A stretch of DNA of 64,000 bases from positions 8,216 through 72,215 of the forward strand of contig JAFGJR010000272.1 in the NCBI GenBank assembly GCA_016928975.1, read 5' to 3'. Numbering within the stretch: position 1 is the stretch's first letter; every line of letters starts with the position of its first letter. This stretch comes from Sedimentisphaerales bacterium. Its GTDB lineage: Bacteria; Planctomycetota; Phycisphaerae; Sedimentisphaerales; SG8-4. The notes below the pieces were generated by a model. It was given only the letters and a program-made list of their open reading frames with translations, had not been told where the DNA came from and did not search any database. The position numbers and the translations under genes were made by a program. Of the stretch, positions 53,776 to 61,836 are shown piece after piece.

Positions 53776-53818
53776 AAAAGCCTTTCAGGGAGCACAAGAC
53801 CCTGAAAGGCTTTTTTCG
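53776..53818. terminator. Strong rho-independent terminator (bidirectional)
   Basis: A perfect 15-bp stem (aaaagcctttcaggg 53776-53790; complement 53800-53814), 9-base loop and a run of six T at 53811-53816, with A's on the other side. It separates the recombinase fragment from the methyltransferase operon. Confidence 0.85.
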
Positions 53819-53874
53819 TTTCCAGGAACCAGCAAGACGAGCCGTTTTGCGAGGACGTGAGAGGTGTGTGTCAA

Positions 53875-54693
53875 ATGAGAGGGATTAGAGAAATGGACAT
53901 CGACTTCTACTGCGACTACGTGAACGCCGTGAATGAGGCGAGAGGCCCCGCCTGGCGGTACGACGAGATGAAGCCTTGTGGCGCGGACTTCAACAGCTTC
54001 CTCGTGGCAAGGGCCTACGACAAGTACCATCAGACGTTCCGAGATTACCGAAGAGAAACCGAGCAGATCGTAACGACACTGGGATTGGAGAGCTCCGCGA
54101 CCGTGCTCGACATGGGCTGCGGCACCGGCGCCTTTTCGATTCATGCGTCGCCGCACTACCGCAAGGTCTACGCCGTCGATGTCGCAAAAACCATGTTGTG
54201 CCGCGCCCGGCGAAAGGCGAAGAAGGCCGGCCTGACCAATATCGAATTCCGTCGCGGCGGGTTCCTGACCTATGAGCACACGGATGAGCCCGTCGATGCC
54301 ATCGTCTCGGTTGTTGCCCTGCACCATCTGCCGGACTTCTGGAAACTCGTGGGCTTGCGCCGGCTTGCGTCAATGCTGAAGCCGGACGGGCGTCTCTATG
54401 TGCTTGACGTCGTCTTCTCATTCGATGTTGATCGGCACCGACCTTCGATCGAGCGGTTCGTCGAGAAGATGAGCATTCGCACGGCGCCGGGCGGCCGCAG
54501 GGCCGCGGAGACACACGTGCGCGAAGAGTTCAGCACCTGCGGCTGGATCATGGAGGGACTGCTTGAACGAGCGGGCTTCCGGATCGACGACGCAGACTAC
54601 AAAGACAACTTCCTGGCGGCCTACTTGTGTACGAGGGAGCCCAGGCCGGCAACGACCGAAAGCTTGACCCCCGCCGCCCGGCGGGTACGCTGA
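53875..54693 (+). CDS. Class I SAM-dependent methyltransferase
   Basis: 272 residues from ATG 53875 (ATG 53893, MDIDFYCDYVNAV, has a better GAGGG spacing and is a real alternative). Motif I is VLDMGCGTGAFSIHA, motif II region VYAVDVAKTML, and post-I motifs VDAIVSVVALHHLPDFW and MLKPDGRLYVLDVVF are typical of type 11/25 methyltransferases acting on small molecules. The substrate is unknown. It opens a five-gene co-directional run up to 57085 in which most neighbours overlap by 4 bp or lie within 50 bp. Confidence 0.87.
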   Translation: MRGIREMDIDFYCDYVNAVNEARGPAWRYDEMKPCGADFNSFLVARAYDKYHQTFRDYRRETEQIVTTLGLESSATVLDMGCGTGAFSIHASPHYRKVYAVDVAKTMLCRARRKAKKAGLTNIEFRRGGFLTYEHTDEPVDAIVSVVALHHLPDFWKLVGLRRLASMLKPDGRLYVLDVVFSFDVDRHRPSIERFVEKMSIRTAPGGRRAAETHVREEFSTCGWIMEGLLERAGFRIDDADYKDNFLAAYLCTREPRPATTESLTPAARRVR

Positions 54694-54718
54694 CCCAGAT
54701 TGCGATGGAGTTGGAGCC

Positions 54719-55198
54719 ATGATGGAAGAACCGCCGTTGAGCATAAGGACGTTCCGGGAAACGGACCTGATGTTCCTGAAATCGATGATCCATAGAACCA
54801 TTGCTGTCTGCTATCCGGGGCACTACTGTTTGGAGGCGGTCCGCTTCTTCATGAACTACCACGCCGAACAGGCGATCCGCCGGGACGCAAGGGTCGGTTG
54901 CACGATCATAGTGGAGAGAGGCGACCGGACCGTCGGCACGGGCACCCTCCTCGGCGATGAGATCAAACGGGTCTTCGTGGACCCAGGCGTGCAAAGGCAA
55001 GGCACGGGCCGGCGGATCATGCAGCACCTGGAAGAGAAGGCCCGCTCGTCGGGAGTCGCGATCGTGAGACTCGATGCGTCGCTGCCCTCCAAGCCGTTCT
55101 ATGACACGCTGGGCTATGTCACCGTGGAAAAGACGTTCTTGCCGGTAGAGAATGACCGGCGATTGGATTTCTTCAGGATGCAAAAGGGAGTATTATGA
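54719..55198 (+). CDS. GNAT family N-acetyltransferase
   Basis: 159 residues. The acetyl-CoA-binding loop is VFVDPGVQRQGTGRRIMQHL (Q-x-x-G-x-G). Strand and helix pattern, and KPFYDTLGYVTVEK at the end, are normal for GNATs. The acceptor is unknown. Its stop overlaps the start of the PhzF-type gene (ATGA), suggesting translational coupling. Confidence 0.87.
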   Translation: MMEEPPLSIRTFRETDLMFLKSMIHRTIAVCYPGHYCLEAVRFFMNYHAEQAIRRDARVGCTIIVERGDRTVGTGTLLGDEIKRVFVDPGVQRQGTGRRIMQHLEEKARSSGVAIVRLDASLPSKPFYDTLGYVTVEKTFLPVENDRRLDFFRMQKGVL

Positions 55199-56082
55199 CC
55201 ACAGTCCCGTTCCATATCGTGGATGTGTTTGCCGAGCAGAGGTACGCAGGGAACCAGCTCGCTGTCTTCCGGGATGCGCGCGGCCTTTCCGGCGACGACA
55301 TGCAGAGGATCGCCAGAGAGATGAACTTCTCCGAGACCACGTTCATTCCCTCGAACGCCGAGCGTGACGGCGGCTATGATGTGCGGATCTTCACGCCCGC
55401 CGCAGAGGTCCCCTTTGCCGGCCATCCCACTCTGGGGACGGCGTACATCATCCGCCAGGAGATCCTCCGCAGGCCCGTGGAGCAGGTGACCCTGAACCTG
55501 AAGGTCGGTCAGATCCCCGTCTGTTTCGACCGTCAGGCGGACGGCCGGGACATCCTGTGGATGACGCCGAAGGAAGCGACGTTTGGCGAGGTGTTCGATC
55601 CCGGCGAGCTGGCTCCATTACTGAAGGTCAATCGATCCGACATCGACACCGACTTTCCGATCCAGTCGGTATCGACCGGGCTGCCGTTCCTCCTGCTTCC
55701 ATTGCGGAGCCTCGATGCGGTCCGGCGCGCCGGCGTCGTCAGGGACAAGTGGCTTGGCTGGGTCAAGGACCGGTCGGCGAAGATGCTCTTTGTCTTCTGC
55801 CGACGGACTGTCGATCCGGCCAACCATGTCCACGCTCGCGCCTTTTGTGACTACTACGGCATCATCGAGGACCCGGCCACCGGCAGCGCGAACAGTTGCT
55901 TCGCCGCCTATCTGGTCAAGCACCGCTATTTCGGCGCCGACCAGATCGATGTCCGTGTCGAGCAGGGCTGCGAGATCGGCCGACCGTCGCTGATCCACCT
56001 GCGCGCCAAGCGAAGCGGCGAGAGAATCGAAGTGAACGTTGGGGGAAGGGTCATTCCAGTCGCCAGGGCCGAACTGGTATGA
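55195..56082 (+). CDS. PhzF family phenazine biosynthesis-type isomerase
   Basis: 295 residues in the two-lobed DapF-like fold. Hallmarks: FHIVDVFAEQRYAGNQLAVF, the catalytic Glu region NFSETTFI, VPFAGHPTLGTAYI, and EDPATGSANSCFAAYLV. Family members include phenazine enzyme PhzF and many uncharacterised isomerases/epimerases. No other phenazine genes are present, so phenazine synthesis is not implied. Overlaps the upstream GNAT gene by 4 bp. Confidence 0.9.
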   Translation: MTTVPFHIVDVFAEQRYAGNQLAVFRDARGLSGDDMQRIAREMNFSETTFIPSNAERDGGYDVRIFTPAAEVPFAGHPTLGTAYIIRQEILRRPVEQVTLNLKVGQIPVCFDRQADGRDILWMTPKEATFGEVFDPGELAPLLKVNRSDIDTDFPIQSVSTGLPFLLLPLRSLDAVRRAGVVRDKWLGWVKDRSAKMLFVFCRRTVDPANHVHARAFCDYYGIIEDPATGSANSCFAAYLVKHRYFGADQIDVRVEQGCEIGRPSLIHLRAKRSGERIEVNVGGRVIPVARAELV

Positions 56083-56126
56083 CCTATGCTCACTTGAATC
56101 GCATATGGATGAAGGAGGATTCCTGC

Positions 56127-56624
56127 ATGGCAAGTGATAGAGAACAAACCGCGTGCTGCGGGCTGTATTGCGGGGATTGCATTCCGGCGAATCAATCCCT
56201 GTTCGAAGCCGCCGCTGCACTGAGACAGCAGCTTGACGATTGGCAATTCGACAGATCCGCACGGTACAAGAGCACAAAGAACAGGGCTTTCAACGCGTAC
56301 CCCGCGTTCCGGGAGACTCTGGACGCGATCCTGACGCTGCCGTGTCCGAAGCCCTGCGTCCAGCGGGGCGGCAATCCCAGGTGCGCAGTTCGCACTTGCG
56401 TGCACCGGAAGGGGCTCGAGGGTTGCTGGCAGTGCGCAGATTCTGAGACCTGCGCGACCCTGGATATCCTGTGCGCCGGCCACGGTGACACAGCGAGGCA
56501 CAACCTGCGAATGATCCGACAGCATGGCGTGGAGCACTGGTCGCACGCCAGGGGCAAGCACTACGTGTGGCAGAAGTCGCATCTCTCAGGTCGAGAGTCC
56601 TTGACCACGGGGCGGGAGCAATGA
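56127..56624 (+). CDS. DUF3795 cysteine-rich protein
   Basis: 165 residues. Strong AAGGAGGA (56112-56119) before ATG 56127; an ATG at 56079 overlapping the previous stop gives a 16-residue extension and is less likely. TACCGLYCGDCIPAN at the N-terminus and CPKPCVQRGGNPRCAVRTCV with GLEGCWQCADSETC give 13 cysteines in DUF3795-like spacing, suggesting metal (zinc or iron-sulphur) binding. Function unknown. The stop overlaps the following GNAT start (ATGA). Confidence 0.83.
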   Translation: MASDREQTACCGLYCGDCIPANQSLFEAAAALRQQLDDWQFDRSARYKSTKNRAFNAYPAFRETLDAILTLPCPKPCVQRGGNPRCAVRTCVHRKGLEGCWQCADSETCATLDILCAGHGDTARHNLRMIRQHGVEHWSHARGKHYVWQKSHLSGRESLTTGREQ

Positions 56625-57085
56625 CGGAGTGGGAGCTTCTGGAAGTCCTCGGCAATGGAAACTTGGAGCAGGTGCGCGCGTTGTTTGTGGAGTACGCACA
56701 CGATCTGCCGTTCGATCTGTCGTTTCAGGACTTCGAGGATGAGCTCAAAGGCTTGCCAGGGCGGTACGCACGACCGAGCGGTCGCATCCTGCTGGCCAAG
56801 CATGGCAATGCATTCGTCGGGTGCGTGGCGTTACGGCAGATTGGCGAGGGAACCTGCGAGATGAAGCGTCTGTTCGTACAGCCGAGATCGCGAGGCAAGG
56901 GAATCGGCAAGGCGTTGGCCCAGGCGATCATTGAAGAGGCCCGGCGAATCGGGTATAAGCGTATGCGGCTGGACACGGTGCTTGAGCCCGCCAAGAGCCT
57001 CTACAGGTCACTTGGTTTTCGGGAAATCCCGCCGTACCAGCACGTGCCCATCGAAGGCGTCGTCTTCATGGAATTAGAGCTTTAG
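56621..57085 (+). CDS. GNAT family N-acetyltransferase
   Basis: 154 residues from ATG 56621, GGGAGCA upstream. The acetyl-CoA loop is LFVQPRSRGKGIGKALAQA (R-G-x-G-x-G/A). MKRLFV, RMRLDTVLEPAKSLYRSLGF and the ending EGVVFMELEL are typical. Substrate unknown. It ends the tight five-gene run; dapF begins 41 bp later after a short 9-bp-period tract (aggtcctgg/tggtccctg/aggtccttt, 57083-57109). Confidence 0.86.
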   Translation: MTEWELLEVLGNGNLEQVRALFVEYAHDLPFDLSFQDFEDELKGLPGRYARPSGRILLAKHGNAFVGCVALRQIGEGTCEMKRLFVQPRSRGKGIGKALAQAIIEEARRIGYKRMRLDTVLEPAKSLYRSLGFREIPPYQHVPIEGVVFMELEL

Positions 57086-57126
57086 GTCCTGGTGGTCCCT
57101 GAGGTCCTTTTCTGGAGCAATTGGAA

Positions 57127-58035
57127 ATGCCCGTAGATTTCAAGAAGTACCACGGTCTCGGTAACGACTATCTCGTCATCGATCCGAACGTGCGCGACTA
57201 CCCGATGACGCAGGCAAGCATCCGCCTGATCTGTGACCGCAATTTCGGTGTCGGCTCGGACGGCATCCTCTACGGCCCATGTAGCCCAGCCGCCCTCGGC
57301 TGGGAACCAGTCACCCCCGAGGGCGGGGGTGCTACACACAACATCCCCGCGCTGCGAATCTTCAATCCGGATGGCAGCGAGGCGGAGAAGAGCGGCAACG
57401 GACTGCGCATCTTCGCCAAGTACCTCTTCGAGAAAAAGTACGTGCGAGGAAGAAGCTTCAAGATCAAGACCCTTGGCGGCATCGTGGACGTGCAGGTCCA
57501 GGACGACACGGCCAATCTCATCCGCATCGATATGGGCAGGGTGACCTTCATCAGCAACGAGATTCCCGTCGCCGGCCCGAAACGCGAGATGGTCAACGAG
57601 CCGCTCGATATCAACGGCGCCGAGTACAAGGTGACCTGCCTGTCCATCGGCAATCCGCACTGCGTGATCCCGATGGAGCAGGTCAGCGAGGAAATCGCCC
57701 GCTCGCTCGGGCCGCACGTCGAGCATCACAGGATGTTCCCGAACCGCATCAATATGCAGATCGTGCGGGTGATCGACCGCGCCAATATCGACGTGCGCAT
57801 CTGGGAGCGCGGAGCCGGCTACACGTTGGCCTCGGGCAGCAGCTCCTGCGCCGCCGCCGCCGCGTCGCATCGACTCGGCCTGGTGGACAACGACGTCACC
57901 GTCCACATGCCTGGCGGCGAGCTGCGCATCGAGATCGCCCCCGACGGTCAGATCCGCATGACCGGCCCGGTCGAAGGAACCTTCGAAGGCAACTTCCACA
58001 AGGACCTGCTCACGAGAATCTCAAATCTCAAATAG
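57127..58035 (+). CDS. dapF: Diaminopimelate epimerase-like protein with Ser at both catalytic Cys positions
   Basis: 302 residues. DapF fold signatures are clear: KKYHGLGNDYLVID, RNFGVGSDGILYG, RIFNPDGSEAEKSGNG, GNPHCVI, and WERGAGYTLASGSSSCAAA. DapF interconverts LL- and meso-diaminopimelate with two cysteines, in the contexts A-x-CGNG and E-T-x-ACG. Here both are Ser (KSGNG, LASGS). It may be a Ser-type subfamily, a different epimerase, or inactive. A 57-bp palindromic element (57280-57336) is inserted in frame between the GSDG loop and RIFN. The last codons and stop are within a heptad array. ATG 57127 is preferred over TTG 57121. Confidence 0.85.
   Translation: MPVDFKKYHGLGNDYLVIDPNVRDYPMTQASIRLICDRNFGVGSDGILYGPCSPAALGWEPVTPEGGGATHNIPALRIFNPDGSEAEKSGNGLRIFAKYLFEKKYVRGRSFKIKTLGGIVDVQVQDDTANLIRIDMGRVTFISNEIPVAGPKREMVNEPLDINGAEYKVTCLSIGNPHCVIPMEQVSEEIARSLGPHVEHHRMFPNRINMQIVRVIDRANIDVRIWERGAGYTLASGSSSCAAAAASHRLGLVDNDVTVHMPGGELRIEIAPDGQIRMTGPVEGTFEGNFHKDLLTRISNLK
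57280..57336. repeat. In-frame palindromic element (57 bp) inside dapF
   Basis: Outer arms tgtagc and gctaca enclose two smaller palindromes, agccgccctcggct and cccccgagggcggggg. The length is exactly 19 codons and it encodes CSPAALGWEPVTPEGGGAT between conserved DapF segments. This is where ordinary DapF has only a short loop. Confidence 0.7.
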
Positions 58036-58044
58036 CAGATTTCA
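58017..58044. repeat. Heptad array containing the dapF stop codon
   Basis: Four 7-mers: aatctca/aatctca/aatagca/gatttca. It supplies the last codons (SNLK) and the TAG at 58033-58035. Confidence 0.6.
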
Positions 58045-58051
58045 GAGGCAT

Positions 58052-58594
58052 ATGCCGACGTGGCCAAGACTCAGACTGGCGACCAACGCCGACTGCGAGC
58101 CGGTGCGAACCCTGGTCTTCACAGTTCTGGCGGAATACGGCCTCAAACCCGATCCCGCTTGCACCGACGCCGACCTGCGTGACATCGAGGAGTCCTACTT
58201 CAATCGCGGCGGAGTCTTCTACGTGCTCGAAGCAGAAGACAACTCCGTCATCGGCTCCTACGGCCTGTATCCGGTTGTGGAAGAGAGCCCGGAGACTGGA
58301 GACCGGAGGCCGGAGATGTCTACAGTCTCCAGCCTCCAGCCTACAGCCTCGTCACTCACCTGCGAGTTACGGAAGATGTACCTGCACCGGGACCATCGCG
58401 GCAAGGGACTGGGCAAGCGACTTCTCGAACACGCCCTGTCCGAAGCCCGCCGCCTGGGCTTTGCGACCGTCACCCTCGAAACCGCCTCCGTCCTCAAAGA
58501 AGCCATTCGCCTCTACGAGCGTTACGGCTTCCAGCCCTACCACGCCGCGCACCTATCCCGCCGCTGCGACCAAGCCTATTCGCTCAAGTTATAG
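58052..58594 (+). CDS. GNAT family N-acetyltransferase with repeat insertion
   Basis: 180 residues. The acetyl-CoA loop is LHRDHRGKGLGKRLLEHAL (R-G-x-G-x-G), with RLGFATVTLETASV and RLYERYGFQPY after it. Between YGLYPVVEE and CELRKMYL, two adjacent strands in other GNATs, lies a 63-bp heptad array (58290-58352) adding 21 residues in frame (about TGDRRPEMSTVSSLQPTASS). The gene remains open, so the protein may tolerate the loop. It is convergent with the GLUG gene 4 bp away. Confidence 0.85.
   Translation: MPTWPRLRLATNADCEPVRTLVFTVLAEYGLKPDPACTDADLRDIEESYFNRGGVFYVLEAEDNSVIGSYGLYPVVEESPETGDRRPEMSTVSSLQPTASSLTCELRKMYLHRDHRGKGLGKRLLEHALSEARRLGFATVTLETASVLKEAIRLYERYGFQPYHAAHLSRRCDQAYSLKL
58290..58352. 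repeat. Inverted heptad array inside a GNAT gene (9 x 7 bp)
   Basis: Nine 7-mers: cggagac/tggagac/cggaggc/cggagat, then gtctaca/gtctcca/gcctcca/gcctaca/gcctcgt. The two halves are reverse complements in sequence class, so it can fold into a hairpin. 63 bp keeps the frame. The same 7-mers form the array at 40173 beside asnS. Confidence 0.75.
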
Positions 58595-58598
58595 CCCG

Positions 58599-61586
58599 CT
58601 ATTGGCATTCGACTTGCTCCCATCGCAACCTCGGATAGTCCTTGCCCTCGCAGATCGACCAGACCGTCTCAAAGTCCCAGCCAGCATCCTGGAAGGTCCG
58701 AGCGGTTTGCATTCGCCCCGTGGGCAGGCCGGTACCCCCGTCACTCGCCTGTTGTCCTGAAGCTTCCACATCCCAGAAGCTCTGCTCGACCATGCCGTCC
58801 GCTTGATACGTGTCCAGGAAACCGACCAGACCGCCGATCTGCTCGCGACGATACGATGAAATCAAACCCGCCGCATAGCAAGTGTCGACCGTTCCTTCAT
58901 TCCAGCCGACAAGACCACCTATGAAACGGTTGCCTTCGACGCTGCTTGTGGCGTAGCAGTTGCGGATGAGGCCGTAGTTCTCGGCGCACAATCCGCCCGC
59001 GATGTAAATCCCTGACCGGCGAGCGACCTCGACGGCGGCAAAAGACTCCTCGATAATACCCCTCCCCTCGTTCCATCCGATCAAGCCGCCAAGTCGTTGA
59101 CTGTCCGGTCCTGCTGAAACCGTTCCGTTGGCCATGCACCGAAGCACCCTGCCACAGTTGCGGCCTGCCAGAGCGCCTACTCCCAGTCGGTAGCCAGCGC
59201 AGATATTGGCTCCTTTCAGATAGAGGTCAGTGACAACGCCGGCAGGACCTATACGGCCAAACAGGCCGTATGAACCTCCCCCGCGCATCTCTGGATCTCC
59301 TTCGCGCACCATGAGGTTCAAGATGGTGTGCCTATTGCCATCCAATCGACCTTCGAAGTCAGGTATCGGCGATTCGGTCCACTTGATCCCCGCCAGATCA
59401 ATGTCCGCCACGATTCGAAAATGCGCCCGGCTTTCGAGCTGAGCCACCGCACCGAGATCCTTGGCCATAGCGATCTGATAAGGATCGTCGACTGTTCCAG
59501 ACCCGGCAAGCTCGAGACGCCCTGCCTCATCAGAGAACGCTGCCAGTTCAGGATAACCGCCGTTCGAAGGCATGATCCACGTATTGCCCGTACCGTTCGA
59601 CGATTCCCCCACAAAATCCCATCCAGCCTCCAGATAAGTCTTGAGTCTCTGCATGGCCGCGGTGGACAAGCCCGTGCCCCCGCCGCTGGTGACGTTGATG
59701 CCGCTGGTTTCCACATCCCAGAAACAACGACTGATTCTGGAAGCGCCAAACCAGTGATACCCCACTAAACCACCCAGCAGTTGTGCATCGCCCAGGCCGG
59801 AGATCTTTGCCGTGCTGTAGCAATGCACCAGAGTCCCATGCCCTATGCCCTCGAAGAAACCAACCAAGCCACCTGCACGAGAGCGTCCCTCGACCTCGCC
59901 CATCGAGTAGCACCCAACTATTCCGCTGGCGCGGTCGTCACCCACCAGACCGCCTACGTTGTTCTCTCCGGAGACGATGCTGTGACTGCACGAGCCTCTG
60001 ATGGTGCCTCCGTTCTCGCCCGCCAGACCGCCGACGCGGGAGCTGTCGCCGAGGCCGGCCACTGTCGCCATTGCACGGCATTGCTGAATCGCGCCCGTAG
60101 CGTAGCGATTGCTCCCCACCAGTGCCCCGATCGAGGATCCGCCCGCTACGAATCCCGTGACCTGACAAGCCCGGATTCGCCCCAGATTCATGCCCGCCAC
60201 GGCACCTGCGAAGACCGTCTGCTCATTGCCGACGACGTTCGCGTCAATGAAGTCAAGGTCTTTGATCGAGGCGTTCTCGCCCGTCCGCCCGCAGAGGCCG
60301 AGGAACTTCCAGCCACGGATCGTCAGACCGGTGATGGCAAATCCGGCGCCGTCCAGTCGTCCGCAGAACTCCGGGACGATCGCTTCGCTCCAGGTTATCC
60401 CGGCCATGCTTATGTCCCTGACAAGCCGGTAGGACGCCAGCGGACTCAAGTGGCGAATGGCTGCCAGGTTCTCTGCCGAGGCAATCTCGTATGGCGCATC
60501 AGGCGTGCCTCGGCCGGGTAGAGAGGCCAGAATGCAATCAGCGGCAAGAAAGGTCAGCTTTGGACGACCGGAGTCCGCGCCCATGAACCACAGGTCGGCA
60601 ACCCCGTTCTTGCGTTCCCCCAAGAAGTCCCACCCGGCGTCGAGAAATGGCTGCGTGCTCCGCATCTGAGTGATCGTCAAACCGCTTCCCCCGCTGCTAT
60701 CAGCAAGGCCGGTGGTTTCAAGATCCCAGAAGCACTGACAAACAGGACCTCGTTCCCGAAATCCCACCAAGCCCCCGACCCGATTGCTTCCCGGTCCGCA
60801 GGACACCCGTCCTGCCGCATAGGAGAAGCTGATCTCGTGAGGATCAGCGCCAACAATAATGACGTTATCTCCCGTGTTCCTTGTCAGATGGAATAGGTAG
60901 GACCCCGCCAGGCCACCCACCTCGTTGCTATCCATTCCGCCGATGATATTGCACGTTGTACAGCAGTCCAGAATCCTCGCATCATTGCCACCAACCAGCC
61001 CTCCGATGGCTCTGCCGTTGTCGCCTACAGTGACATCACCATCCGATGAACAGCACCATATGCTGCCGCTATTGCTGCCGGCCAATCCGCCAACATACTG
61101 GCAGTACAGATCGCCAGTAATCTGTCCGCTGGCCCGACAGTCGAAAAGCATCCCTCGATTGTCGCCCACCAGCAGACCCGCGTGCCAACTTCCCTGGCTG
61201 CCTCTGATATCGGCGGATTCCAGGGATACCCGCATCACCACAGCTTCTTTGTCTATGACGCCGAACAACCCCAGATGGTCGCCGCCTTGTACGTGCAGAT
61301 TCGAGATCGTGAACCCGGCACCGTCGAAGACTCCCTGGAACATAGGGATCGGTGCGGTTGCCCATAGCATGCCGGACAGATTGATGTCACACATCAATCG
61401 ATAGTGGGCCGACCAATCGAGCCGGCTTACCGCCCGCAGGTCTTCTGCTGTGGCGATCTGGTAGGGGTCGTTGGGCTCGCCTGTGCCGCCGGCGAATTGT
61501 ACGGCTCGTGCAGGTATGCACAGGCCCAGCACGACCACGATTAGACAGATTGCGACTGCACTCTGGTGACTCCTGAATGATGCCAT
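58599..61586 (-). CDS. Secreted GLUG-repeat protein
   Basis: About 995 residues. ATG 61586 has GGAGGGAAC upstream, and the product starts with a signal peptide (MASFRSHQSAVAICLIVVVL to PARA). Three large repeats of about 320 residues each begin with a DPYQIATAEDLRAV-type unit (GTGEPNDPYQIATAEDL; GRGTPDAPYEIASAENLAAI; GSGTVDDPYQIAMAKDL) and contain many GLUG motifs (VGGLVGYN-like: IGGLVGGND, VGGLAGSYL, AGGLVGFFE, IGGLVGWNEG). Each repeat ends with SFWDVEASGQQASDGGTGL-type segments. GLUG/beta-helix proteins are surface or secreted adhesins; no enzymatic motif. No C-terminal sorting signal was noticed. Confidence 0.85.
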   Translation of the reverse strand: MASFRSHQSAVAICLIVVVLGLCIPARAVQFAGGTGEPNDPYQIATAEDLRAVSRLDWSAHYRLMCDINLSGMLWATAPIPMFQGVFDGAGFTISNLHVQGGDHLGLFGVIDKEAVVMRVSLESADIRGSQGSWHAGLLVGDNRGMLFDCRASGQITGDLYCQYVGGLAGSNSGSIWCCSSDGDVTVGDNGRAIGGLVGGNDARILDCCTTCNIIGGMDSNEVGGLAGSYLFHLTRNTGDNVIIVGADPHEISFSYAAGRVSCGPGSNRVGGLVGFRERGPVCQCFWDLETTGLADSSGGSGLTITQMRSTQPFLDAGWDFLGERKNGVADLWFMGADSGRPKLTFLAADCILASLPGRGTPDAPYEIASAENLAAIRHLSPLASYRLVRDISMAGITWSEAIVPEFCGRLDGAGFAITGLTIRGWKFLGLCGRTGENASIKDLDFIDANVVGNEQTVFAGAVAGMNLGRIRACQVTGFVAGGSSIGALVGSNRYATGAIQQCRAMATVAGLGDSSRVGGLAGENGGTIRGSCSHSIVSGENNVGGLVGDDRASGIVGCYSMGEVEGRSRAGGLVGFFEGIGHGTLVHCYSTAKISGLGDAQLLGGLVGYHWFGASRISRCFWDVETSGINVTSGGGTGLSTAAMQRLKTYLEAGWDFVGESSNGTGNTWIMPSNGGYPELAAFSDEAGRLELAGSGTVDDPYQIAMAKDLGAVAQLESRAHFRIVADIDLAGIKWTESPIPDFEGRLDGNRHTILNLMVREGDPEMRGGGSYGLFGRIGPAGVVTDLYLKGANICAGYRLGVGALAGRNCGRVLRCMANGTVSAGPDSQRLGGLIGWNEGRGIIEESFAAVEVARRSGIYIAGGLCAENYGLIRNCYATSSVEGNRFIGGLVGWNEGTVDTCYAAGLISSYRREQIGGLVGFLDTYQADGMVEQSFWDVEASGQQASDGGTGLPTGRMQTARTFQDAGWDFETVWSICEGKDYPRLRWEQVECQ

Positions 61587-61836
61587 TTGCGTTCCCTCCA
61601 ATAATATACGTAGATAGATGATGACCGGGCACACGGCGTGCCTTCATTCGCTTCTTGCGACGATGTTCCTGCGTGTCACTCTCGGAAGGCGGGCCTGTAT
61701 GATAGGATCGATCAAGTATGATGGCGGACAGTTATGACAGCAACTCCGGCCGCGCCTTTCTGAACACCATTATAGCACGCAGGAGGTGCATTGCGACGAA
61801 AAAGTCATGAAAACTGTCCCGAATGGGGAGGACCGG

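Noticed and set aside
55195..58035. Phenazine gene cluster
   Set aside because: Only a PhzF-family homologue is present; phzA-G partners are absent, and the family is broad.
5730..58352. CRISPR array as an explanation for the short repeats
   Set aside because: The repeats are 7 bp with no unique spacers of constant length, and no cas genes are present.
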